From contig JAJDDI010000092.1 of the NCBI GenBank assembly GCA_029260375.1, positions 62,001 through 126,000 of the forward strand: 64,000 bases of DNA. Direction: 5' to 3'. A program made the translations under genes and the position numbers. Of the stretch, positions 52,996-60,418 are shown in pieces. Position 1 is the first letter of the stretch, and each line of letters starts with the position of its first letter. The notes beneath the pieces were generated by a model. It was not told where the DNA came from. It ran no database searches and saw only the letters and a list, made by a program, of their open reading frames with translations. The DNA is from Phycisphaerales bacterium (lineage in GTDB: Bacteria > Planctomycetota > Phycisphaerae > Phycisphaerales > UBA1924).

Positions 52996-53892
52996 ATGCC
53001 CCAAGCCCACGCCGTCGTCATCACGCACACCCCGCAGCGCCTCCGGCGCACCTTCCTGGCCCTCGCCTGCCAGACCCGCGCCCCCGATTCGGTCACGCTC
53101 AGCTGCGACAGCGACGACCCCGCGATCGAGCGCGAGGCCCGCGCCGCCTCGCGCGAGTTCGACCTGCCCATCCGCCTCATCACCCGCCCCGCCCTCGAAA
53201 AATCCCGCTCGGGCCAGGCCCGCAACAACGCCGTCCGCGCCCTGCTCAGCGAGGCCACCGACGACGAGGCCCGGGTCATCTTCCTCGACGCCGACTGCGC
53301 CCCCGCGCCCGACCTGGTCGCCAAGCACATGGACCTTGGCCGCGGGCGGGCGCTCGTCCACGCCGGGCGGATCAACATGACCGCCGAGCAGACCCAGCAC
53401 TTCGACGAGGACGCCCTCCGCGCCGGGCGCCTCCCCGTCACCCCGTCCCCCGAGCAGCTCGCCGACGTTGCCAAACGCCACGCCCGGTACCGACGCCACG
53501 CCTTGCTCCGGCGCGTCGGCCTCATGAAGCCCCACAAGCCCAAGCTCATCAGCGCCAACTTCAGCGTCCGCCTGCGCGACTTCGTCACCGTCAACGGCTT
53601 CGACGAGTCCTACGAGGGCTGGGGCCAGGAAGACGACGACCTGGGGCGCCGCCTGTACATGGTCGGCGTCCGCCCAGTCATCGCCGTGCGCACCATCCTC
53701 GCCTTCCACCAGCACCACGACACCCGCGCCCCCACCGCCTGGAGCGCCTCCCCCAACGCTCGCCGCCTCGAAGAGCCCTGCCCCGTCCACGCCGTGCTCG
53801 GCCTCGACCACCCCGCGACCCAGCCCGACCCGCGCGTCACCCAGATCACCCCCGCCGATGCCGTCCCCGAGCCCGAGGCGGCCCTCGCATGA
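52996..53892 (+). CDS. Family 2-like glycosyltransferase
   Basis: 298 residues. GT-A fold start HAVVITHTPQRLRRTFLAL ACQTR; the acidic metal/nucleotide motif is FLDADCAP at about 96-103. The acceptor part has SANFSVRLRDFVTVNGFDE and GWGQEDDDLGRRL, the galactosyltransferase-like C-terminal signature (GT2/GT7 type) common in surface-glycan enzymes. It should transfer a sugar from a nucleotide donor. Its stop overlaps the nucleotidyltransferase start (ATGA). Confidence 0.87.
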   Translation: MPQAHAVVITHTPQRLRRTFLALACQTRAPDSVTLSCDSDDPAIEREARAASREFDLPIRLITRPALEKSRSGQARNNAVRALLSEATDDEARVIFLDADCAPAPDLVAKHMDLGRGRALVHAGRINMTAEQTQHFDEDALRAGRLPVTPSPEQLADVAKRHARYRRHALLRRVGLMKPHKPKLISANFSVRLRDFVTVNGFDESYEGWGQEDDDLGRRLYMVGVRPVIAVRTILAFHQHHDTRAPTAWSASPNARRLEEPCPVHAVLGLDHPATQPDPRVTQITPADAVPEPEAALA

Positions 53893-54626
53893 AGGGCGTC
53901 GTCCTCGCAGGCGGACGGGGCCAGCGCCTCCGCGCCCTCACCCACGGCGCCAACAAGCACCTCCTCCCCGTCGCCGGTAGCCCCATGATCGACCACCCGA
54001 TCCGCACGCTCATCGACGCGGGGATCACCGACATCCTCGTCGTCACCGGCGCCGAGCACGAACGCGCGATGGGCGAGCATCTCCGTTCCACCCCGCTCGC
54101 CGACCGCTGCTCGCTCAGCCTCGCCCCGCAGCCCACACCCGACGGCATCGCCGGCGCCCTGGCCTGCGCCGAAACCTTCGCCGCCGGCGAGCCCGTGTGC
54201 GTCATCCTGGGCGACAACCTGCTCCAGCGCCCACCGACCACCGCGATCAACGCGTTCGCCGCCGACCCAATCGGCGCCATGATCTTCCTCACCATCGCCG
54301 ACGACCCCGAGCGCTTCGCCATCGCAACCTTCGAAGGCGACAACCCCGCCAACCCCATCACCGACATCACCGAGAAGCCCGCCAACCCCGCCAGCAACGC
54401 CGCCGTCATCGGGCTCTACCTCTACGACGCCGAAGTCTTCGACACCTGCCGCTCCCTCACCCCCTCCCCCCGCGCCGAGCTCGAGATCACCGACGTCAAC
54501 CGGGCGTATCTCCGCCGCGCCGCCCTCCGCGGCGCCTTCATCGACGGCTGGTGGATCGACGCCGGCACGCCCGAGAGCCTCGCCCGCGCCCAGTCGTTCC
54601 TCGCCGGACCGGAGCGCCCCGCATGA
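53889..54626 (+). CDS. Sugar-nucleotide (glucose-1-phosphate thymidylyltransferase-like) transferase
   Basis: 245 residues from ATG 53889. N-terminal signature VVLAGGRGQRLRALTHGANK HLLPV, with the GGRGQR nucleotide loop and the catalytic Lys of KHLLPV; VCVILGDNLLQ is the metal-binding Asp motif. EKPANPASNAAVIGLYLYDA and WWIDAGTPESLARA match the C-terminal part of RfbA. It is shorter than RfbA (about 290), close to short RmlA-like types. It activates glucose-1-phosphate to an NDP-sugar, the substrate of the following dehydratase, with which it overlaps by ATGA. Confidence 0.88.
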   Translation: MKGVVLAGGRGQRLRALTHGANKHLLPVAGSPMIDHPIRTLIDAGITDILVVTGAEHERAMGEHLRSTPLADRCSLSLAPQPTPDGIAGALACAETFAAGEPVCVILGDNLLQRPPTTAINAFAADPIGAMIFLTIADDPERFAIATFEGDNPANPITDITEKPANPASNAAVIGLYLYDAEVFDTCRSLTPSPRAELEITDVNRAYLRRAALRGAFIDGWWIDAGTPESLARAQSFLAGPERPA

Positions 54627-55618
54627 GCGTCCCCGAGACCTGGCTCATCACCGGAGGCGCCGGCTTCATCGGCTCCAATCTCGTCCGCCACGTCCTGGAC
54701 ACGCGCCCGGGCGTCCACGTCATCAACCTCGACGCCCTCACCTACGCCGGCAACCCCGACAACCTCGCGGGCCTCGACGCCAACCCGCGCTACGAGTTCG
54801 CCCACGCCGACATCCGCGACGCGCAGACGGTCCGCCCGTTCATGGAGCGCGCCCATGTCGTTCTCCACCTGGCCGCCGAGAGCCACGTGGACCGCTCCAT
54901 CGCCGACCCGCAACCCTTCATCAGCACCAACATCGTCGGCACGCAGACCCTGCTCGACCTCGCCCGCCTCTGCCCCGGCCTGCGCCGCTTCGTCCACGTC
55001 TCGACCGACGAAATCTACGGCCACCTCCCCCTCGACCGCCCCGACCTCAGATTCACCGAGACCGACCCGCTCCGCCCCCGCTCGCCCTACGCCGCGAGCA
55101 AAGCCAGCGCCGACCTGCTCGCCCTGGCCGCGCACGAAACATTCGGACTCGATGTCGTCATCGCCCGCCCCTCCAACAACCTCGGCCCCCGCCAGCTCCC
55201 CGAGAAGCTCATCCCCCGTTTCATCGCCAACATCCTCCGCGACCAGCCCGTCCCCCTCTTCGGCGACGGCCTCCACGTCCGCGACTGGATCCACGTCACC
55301 GACACCTGCGTCGCCCTCATCACCCTCGCCGACCGTGCCGCGCCCGGCCAGGCCTACAACATCGGCGCCTCCAACGAGGTCTCCAACCTGGAGCTGACCC
55401 GCGCGCTGCTGCACGCCCTGGGCAAGGACGAATCGCTCATCCAGCACGCCCCCGACCGCCCCGGGCACGACCTCCGCTACGCCGTCAACACCGACAAGCT
55501 CCGCAACGAACTCGCCTGGACACCCCAGCACTCCGACTGGCCCGCCGCCCTCCTGCGCACCATCGAGTGGTACCAGAGCAACACCGACTGGCTCGATCGC
55601 GCCGCCGCCGATCTCTAG
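54623..55618 (+). CDS. rfbB: dTDP-glucose 4,6-dehydratase-like enzyme
   Basis: 331 residues from ATG 54623. SDR Rossmann fold with NAD motif GGAGFIGSN; LDALTYAGNPDNL is specific to RfbB; STDEIYGH (catalytic Asp-Glu) and YAASK (catalytic Tyr and Lys) are present; ARPSNNLGPRQLPEKLIP and DWIHVTDTC complete the family pattern. It converts dTDP-glucose to dTDP-4-keto-6-deoxyglucose, a precursor of rhamnose and other deoxysugars. No rfbC or rfbD homologue is in the window. The stop TAG shares a CTAG with the convergent minus-strand gene. Confidence 0.93.
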   Translation: MSVPETWLITGGAGFIGSNLVRHVLDTRPGVHVINLDALTYAGNPDNLAGLDANPRYEFAHADIRDAQTVRPFMERAHVVLHLAAESHVDRSIADPQPFISTNIVGTQTLLDLARLCPGLRRFVHVSTDEIYGHLPLDRPDLRFTETDPLRPRSPYAASKASADLLALAAHETFGLDVVIARPSNNLGPRQLPEKLIPRFIANILRDQPVPLFGDGLHVRDWIHVTDTCVALITLADRAAPGQAYNIGASNEVSNLELTRALLHALGKDESLIQHAPDRPGHDLRYAVNTDKLRNELAWTPQHSDWPAALLRTIEWYQSNTDWLDRAAADL

Positions 55619-57192
55619 GGCGCCCCCGCCCGCGCCCCGGGCGCCAGCCCGAAGCCATCGCGGATGTACGCCCCCACCGCCGCCGCGGTATACCCCTCGC
55701 GCCAGCTCGCCCGCGACTGGCGCCTCGCCCCCGCCAGAAGCCCCCCCACGGTCCCCGCGCCCCCCAGCGACGCGTTGTACGTCGCCAGGCTCCGCCCGGG
55801 CTCAACGTACGCCGGCGCCGCGCCCAGCGCATCGGTCTCGCCCACGCGCCTCGCCCAGTCGTGCCGTCCGAGCCATTCACCATCGATCGCCATCGATCGC
55901 TCACCGCCCCCGCCGCCGTACACGTTCCCGCCGAACGAAGCGACACGGGCGCCCCCGCGCAACTCAACCAGCACCGAGCCCTCATCAACGCCCACGAACT
56001 GGTTGGCCTCAACCAAGTGCCCGTCCTGCGCCTGCCCCGCCCCCGCCTCGGGCACGCGCAGCCCCACGCCCCAGGCGTACACCGTGTTCCGAACCACGCG
56101 CACGCGGTGCCGCCCCACGCCCGCGGCCGCCTCGCCCTCGCCGCCCTCGCCCAAGCTCACGCCCCAGCCCTCGCCGCGCACCAGCGTGTTGTCCTCGATC
56201 ACCGCCCCGCGCTCCCCGATGTTCTCGACCGTGATTCCGCGCCCGCAATCGAGCACCACGTTGCCCACGACCTCACCTGTCACGCCATACCTGTGTGTCA
56301 GCGGATCCTCGGCGCCGCCCCCCAGCGTGATCGCCCTCGGGCACATCGCCACCACGTTCCCCTCAATCACCCCCCCGCTGGCCAGCAGCACCCCATCCCC
56401 GGGCGAGCGAGCGATCAGGTTCTCGCGCACCACCACCCCCGTGTTGTCCGAGCCCACATGCACCAGCCGCCGGTCCGGATCGGGCGCCACATCGCCGCCG
56501 TCAAACACGCACCCCTCGATCAGCAGCCCGTCCACCCCCCACGCGTACAGCCCCTGCGCGTGCCCGAACCGCTCGCCCACGTCCGCCACGATGCTCCGCC
56601 GAACCCGCACGCCCGTCAGCCGCCCGCCGCCCCCCTGCAGCACGATCCCGTTCGCCCCGCCCGCAAAGACGCAGTCCTCGATCAGCAGATCGGCCCCCGC
56701 CCCCAGCCACCACATCCCGCTCGCCCCGCCGACCCCGCCGCCCGCCTCGAACCGCACGCCGACGATCGCCAGGTGCGACACCTCGCCGCCCCCGCGCGCA
56801 TCTCTCCGCGAGAACGCGTGCCCCTCGACCGACCGGATCACCGGCCGCTCAACCGAGCGCCCGTACGCCCCCACCACCGCCGGCGCCCCCTCGTCGCGCC
56901 CGCTCACACTCCAGTCGCGCAGCGACTCCTCCCACACATCCCCGCGCCGCAGCAGCAGCCAGTCCCCCTCGCCATCGCGCAGCAGCGCCCGAGCGCTCGC
57001 CAGCGTCCGCTTCGCCTGCGCCGCCGACAGCCCCGAGCTCTCGTCGTTCCCGCCGGAACTCGAGACATACACCACGCGAGCGCCATCGCCCGCCGCCAGC
57101 GCTGTCCACCCCTCCGCATCAACCCCCTGCGCGGGCGCCGGCGCCGCAAGCATCAACAGCACACCGCAGTTCGCGAACACCGCTCGTCGCAT
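55615..57192 (-). CDS. Secreted right-handed beta-helix protein (no dockerin-like tail)
   Basis: 525 residues from ATG 57192. Signal peptide ends near PAPAQG. Residues about 35-120 resemble the N-terminal cap of polysaccharide-lyase-like helices (VVYVSSSGGNDESSGLS). About 130-430 are helix rungs such as LLIEDCVFAGGANGIVLQGG, VVVRENLIARSPGDGVLLAS and AVIEDNTLVRGEGWGVSLG. The C-terminus lacks Cys-rich dockerin-like repeats, which sets it apart from the other beta-helix proteins here. Very Gly/Val/Arg-rich. It may bind or cleave polysaccharide, but no catalytic residues can be assigned. It converges on the dehydratase gene and their stop codons overlap. Confidence 0.82.
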   Translation of the reverse strand: MRRAVFANCGVLLMLAAPAPAQGVDAEGWTALAAGDGARVVYVSSSGGNDESSGLSAAQAKRTLASARALLRDGEGDWLLLRRGDVWEESLRDWSVSGRDEGAPAVVGAYGRSVERPVIRSVEGHAFSRRDARGGGEVSHLAIVGVRFEAGGGVGGASGMWWLGAGADLLIEDCVFAGGANGIVLQGGGGRLTGVRVRRSIVADVGERFGHAQGLYAWGVDGLLIEGCVFDGGDVAPDPDRRLVHVGSDNTGVVVRENLIARSPGDGVLLASGGVIEGNVVAMCPRAITLGGGAEDPLTHRYGVTGEVVGNVVLDCGRGITVENIGERGAVIEDNTLVRGEGWGVSLGEGGEGEAAAGVGRHRVRVVRNTVYAWGVGLRVPEAGAGQAQDGHLVEANQFVGVDEGSVLVELRGGARVASFGGNVYGGGGGERSMAIDGEWLGRHDWARRVGETDALGAAPAYVEPGRSLATYNASLGGAGTVGGLLAGARRQSRASWREGYTAAAVGAYIRDGFGLAPGARAGAP

Positions 57193-57395
57193 CCAGACAA
57201 CGCCTCCGGGACGGGAATCCCCAGAGGTTCAGCATCTAATTCCCCCGCCCAGTCTCCAAGCCGAGCCGCCCTTAGCCCCACCGGCACAACCCTCGCCGCC
57301 GCCACATCCCGCATGCGATCCGATCCAAGCCCGTTGTGCCGCCCCCACATCGCGATGTATCCTGGCCCCGACGATCTGGCGAAGGGACTGAATCG

Positions 57396-59285
57396 ATGGC
57401 CGGAACACCACGGCATGCAATGGGCGCCCCCACCCTGCTCATCGCCGTCACCGGCATGGCCCTGCCGCTGGCGACCGCGAGCGCCCAGCTCTTCCCCGCA
57501 GAGTTCGAGCTCTCCAGCCTGCTTGGCGCGAATGGCGGAGATGGCTCTACCGGGTTTTCGCTGAATGGAATTAGCGACCGGGATGATAGTGGCTGGGTCG
57601 TCTCTGACGCTGGTGATGTCAATGGTGACGGCATTGACGATATCATCATCGGTGCGCCCCACGCCGATCCAAACGGCATGGCCTCCGGCCAGAGCTACGT
57701 GGTTTTTGGTCGCAACACCCCGTTCCCGCCCGACTTTGAACTCTCAACTTTGCTCAAGGCCAACGGCGGCAAGGGCTCATTCGGCTTTGTCCTCAACGGC
57801 GGCGGTGAGGTCGCTGTGAGCGGGAGCTCTGTTTCCGGCGCAGGTGACATCAACGCGGATGGCTTCGATGACTTGATCGTCGGCTCCCCAGGCTCCGATG
57901 CGAACGGCGAGTCTTCCGGCAGCAGCTATGTCGTCTTCGGACGGGGCGTCCAGTTGTTCGCCGAACTCGACTTGACCAGCCTGGCGGCTGCAAATGGTGG
58001 CGACGGCGCAATCGGCTTCGTCATAAACGGAGTTGCCGCAGGGAATCGTAGTGGCAGTACGGTCGCGTGCGCTGGCGATTTCAACGGAGATGGCATCGAC
58101 GATATCGTTGTCTCCTCCGTCCTCGCCAGCCCAAGCAGCCAGTTCTCTGGCCAGTGTTATGTTATCTACGGACGCGGCGCTCCGTTTCCGCCTGACTTTG
58201 AGCTTTCCAGTCTACTTCTCTCCAACGGCGGGAATGGGTCCGAGGGGCTTGCGATCAATGGTGTCTCCGAGGACGACCGAGTCGGCGTCAGCGTTTCCAC
58301 CGCCGGCGACGTCAATGCCGATGGAATCGATGACTTGATCGTTGGCTCTTCAAACGCCGATCCCAATGGCTCAAGATCCGGACAAAGCTACGTGGTCTTT
58401 GGGCGAGAGAAGCCCTCTTCCTCCGAGTTCGAACTCTCAAGTTTGCTCACCGTCAACGGCGGAGATGGCTCCTTGGGCTTTGCTATCAACGGTGTCAACG
58501 CATCCGATTCCAGTGGGCGTTCTGTTTCCGACGCTGGCGATGTCAACGGCGACGGCATCGATGACATCATCGTCGATGCGTCCGTGGCAAGTCCGAACGG
58601 GGCGTACTCCGGTCAAAACTACGTCCTCTTCGGGAGGGCAACTTCGTTCCCCTCAGAGTTTGAAATCTCGAGCCTGCTCACTGCCAACGGCGGAGACGGA
58701 TCAATCGGCTTCGCCCTCAACGGTGTTGACGGGTATGACTACAGCGGTTTCCACATCTCTGGCGCTGGCGATGTGAACGGCGACGGCTTCAACGACCTCA
58801 TCGTCGGCGCACCGGGCGTGAACCTGCAAGGCTTCCGTGATGGCCAGAGCTACGTGATCTTTGGCCGCGACGACCCCTTCCCCGCTGAGTTCGAACTCTC
58901 AAGCCTGCTGGCCGCCAACGGTGGAAACGGCTCACGCGGCTTCGCCCTCAACGGCGTCGATCATCGTGATGCTAGCGGCCGCTCCGTCTCGAACGCTGGA
59001 GACGTCAACGGCGACGGCATTGACGATCTCTTAGTTGGGGCATACGACGCCGATCCAAATGATATCTCTGTCGGCCAGAGCTACGTCATCTTCGGACGCT
59101 CACTCCGTTGCAACCCCGCGGACCTCGCCGAGCCCTTCGGCGCCCTGGACATCACCGACGCGTTCGAGTTCCTCGACGCGTTCATCGCCATGAGTTCCCT
59201 GGCAGACCTCGCCCCTCCCGTCAACACCCTCAACTTCTCCGACGTCCTCGCCTTCCTCACCGCCTTCACCAACGGCTGCCCGTAG
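57396..59285 (+). CDS. Secreted seven-repeat FG-GAP protein with dockerin-like tail
   Basis: 629 residues from ATG 57396, with GAAGGG nine bases upstream; ATG 57420 is an alternative. After a signal peptide ending near ATASAQ there are seven repeats of about 75-84 residues, each with FELSSLL-x-x-NGG, then GFxxNGV, then AGDVNGDGIDD and finally SYVxFGR. The calcium loop DVNGDG is in every repeat. This should form one integrin-like seven-bladed propeller. The end is the dockerin-like module in a divergent form (CNPADLAEPFGALDITD, ADLAPPVNTLNFSD, TNGCP). It differs from the 5' cluster by much higher repeat similarity, which suggests recent internal duplication. Ligand unknown. Confidence 0.88.
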   Translation: MAGTPRHAMGAPTLLIAVTGMALPLATASAQLFPAEFELSSLLGANGGDGSTGFSLNGISDRDDSGWVVSDAGDVNGDGIDDIIIGAPHADPNGMASGQSYVVFGRNTPFPPDFELSTLLKANGGKGSFGFVLNGGGEVAVSGSSVSGAGDINADGFDDLIVGSPGSDANGESSGSSYVVFGRGVQLFAELDLTSLAAANGGDGAIGFVINGVAAGNRSGSTVACAGDFNGDGIDDIVVSSVLASPSSQFSGQCYVIYGRGAPFPPDFELSSLLLSNGGNGSEGLAINGVSEDDRVGVSVSTAGDVNADGIDDLIVGSSNADPNGSRSGQSYVVFGREKPSSSEFELSSLLTVNGGDGSLGFAINGVNASDSSGRSVSDAGDVNGDGIDDIIVDASVASPNGAYSGQNYVLFGRATSFPSEFEISSLLTANGGDGSIGFALNGVDGYDYSGFHISGAGDVNGDGFNDLIVGAPGVNLQGFRDGQSYVIFGRDDPFPAEFELSSLLAANGGNGSRGFALNGVDHRDASGRSVSNAGDVNGDGIDDLLVGAYDADPNDISVGQSYVIFGRSLRCNPADLAEPFGALDITDAFEFLDAFIAMSSLADLAPPVNTLNFSDVLAFLTAFTNGCP

Positions 59286-59310
59286 TCGCCCAGGCGAAGT
59301 GCGCGCACGA

Positions 59311-59560
59311 AATACCCCCCTCAGGACTCGAACAGTCGCGGTTTTCATGGGGAAACGCGGGGGTTTCTGATTCGGGCGGCAGCAAATGCGGCAACAAAGG
59401 GGCGGGTTCCGGTCCGCCGACGCCCCCGGCGACACCCCCCAAGCCCACCGATCCCGAGTTGGCGGCGGTGGTCGCGGCATGGCCCGACCTGCCCCCGGCG
59501 ATCCGGGCTGGCATCGCGGCGATGGTCGGGGCTGCTCGGAAGGGGGTGGACCGTGGCTGA
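59311..59560 (+). pseudogene. 5'-truncated small ORF ending in a conserved tail
   Basis: An open frame ending at TGA 59560 reads PPSGLEQSRFSWGNAGVSDS and later DPELAAVVAAWPDLPPAIRAG, with no ATG or GTG start after the preceding gene. The last part resembles short conserved tails I associate with planctomycete accessory regions. Its final bases overlap the GTG of the next gene by eight. It starts near GGACTCGAAC, which looks like the complement of a tRNA T-loop. It is probably the 3' remnant of a gene at an island border. Confidence 0.4.
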
Positions 59561-60221
59561 CCGAGCGCAACCGGACACTGGTCCTGACGCCTCGCCGGGG
59601 AAGGGAGCCGCCCCGACCCCCTTTAGTCTTCCGGGGGATCCCTCAACGGACAAGGCGGCGGCCCGCAAGCTGTACGGAGCAGGCCTCGGAGGCATGGTAT
59701 TTGGTACCGCTGTCCAGCAGCGGTTGGGGCAGCTCTGCTCAGGGGTGAATCTGAGCGATGGCGGCTGTAGCTTCATCGAGGACGTGCTGGCGCGGATGGC
59801 CCCGCGTGATCCCTTGGAGGAGCTGTTGGTCATCCAGGCTGCCCTGGCGTACGCCCGAGTCCTGCACCTGACCGAGTACGCCAACCGGCAGGAATCGCTT
59901 GAGTCGCTCCGCACCGTCAACGAGTACGCCGACAGGGCGTCCAACACCTACCGGCGGCTCATGCTCGCCCTGGCCGAGTACCGGCGCCCCCCGCGTGGAG
60001 GGGACTCATTCACAGCAATCCGGCAAGCCAACATCGCCGGGCAGCAGGTGGTTCAGAATGGCGAGGTCAAAGGGGACAAAAATGCGACGAACGAACAGGG
60101 ATCAGGAGCCTCAGAAGCCCCGCAGGCCCTACCGACTGACACCGGAAGGGCTGGCGTCCCTACAAGCCTCCGCACGCCGCGTGAGGCCATGGGAGAGGTC
60201 AACCGGACCGAGGACGCCTGA
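59553..60221 (+). CDS. Conserved accessory protein of unknown function
   Basis: 222 residues from GTG 59553, with GGAAGGGGG six bases upstream. Residues 1-35 are Pro/Asp-rich; about 60-160 is a helical region (LARMAPRDPLEELLVIQAAL, SNTYRRLMLALAEYRRPPRG, FTAIRQANIAGQQVVQN). This helical part resembles small hypothetical proteins I recall from mobile regions of planctomycete genomes, often followed by a short gene containing TGPRTPEGK. That same type of gene follows here and overlaps its end in another frame. No function is known to me. Confidence 0.6.
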   Translation: MADRAQPDTGPDASPGKGAAPTPFSLPGDPSTDKAAARKLYGAGLGGMVFGTAVQQRLGQLCSGVNLSDGGCSFIEDVLARMAPRDPLEELLVIQAALAYARVLHLTEYANRQESLESLRTVNEYADRASNTYRRLMLALAEYRRPPRGGDSFTAIRQANIAGQQVVQNGEVKGDKNATNEQGSGASEAPQALPTDTGRAGVPTSLRTPREAMGEVNRTEDA

Positions 60222-60372
60222 GGGGAAGGGGAAGAGCCGCATGAATGCTCTGAGGCACGGTGAGCGGTCGGCGCAGGCGGTAGCAGTTCAGGCCTCCTAT
60301 GTGGCGTGTATACGCGCCCTGTGGGCGGGAAGAACGCAGCTTCAGGGATCGCCCGTGAGGCGGCTCGGCTGA
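60082..60372 (+). CDS. Small basic protein with TGPRTPEGK motif, overlapping the previous gene
   Basis: 96 residues from ATG 60082, preceded by AAAGGGG. It overlaps the preceding gene by 140 bases in a different frame. The protein is basic (MRRTNRDQEPQKPRRPYRLT) with STGPRTPEGKGKSRMNALRH at about 40-60, a recurrent motif of short proteins paired with the previous type of gene. The C-terminal 40 residues are not recognised and may be altered by truncation. It looks like a real gene because the motif is conserved; role unknown. Confidence 0.6.
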   Translation: MRRTNRDQEPQKPRRPYRLTPEGLASLQASARRVRPWERSTGPRTPEGKGKSRMNALRHGERSAQAVAVQASYVACIRALWAGRTQLQGSPVRRLG

Positions 60373-60418
60373 CCACCCTCGTGCCGTGGATCAGCCTCGG
60401 CCCGTGTACGATGCTCGG

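Noticed and set aside
57396-59285. Regular repeats considered as a possible CRISPR-like or direct-repeat array.
   Set aside because: The period is about 230-250 bases and follows the protein repeats of the FG-GAP propeller; no CRISPR array occurs in the window.
59311-59400. Possible tRNA gene on the minus strand (TTCGAGTCC near 59325).
   Set aside because: The would-be T-stem does not pair, and no acceptor stem or anticodon arm could be drawn; kept only as a possible integration scar.
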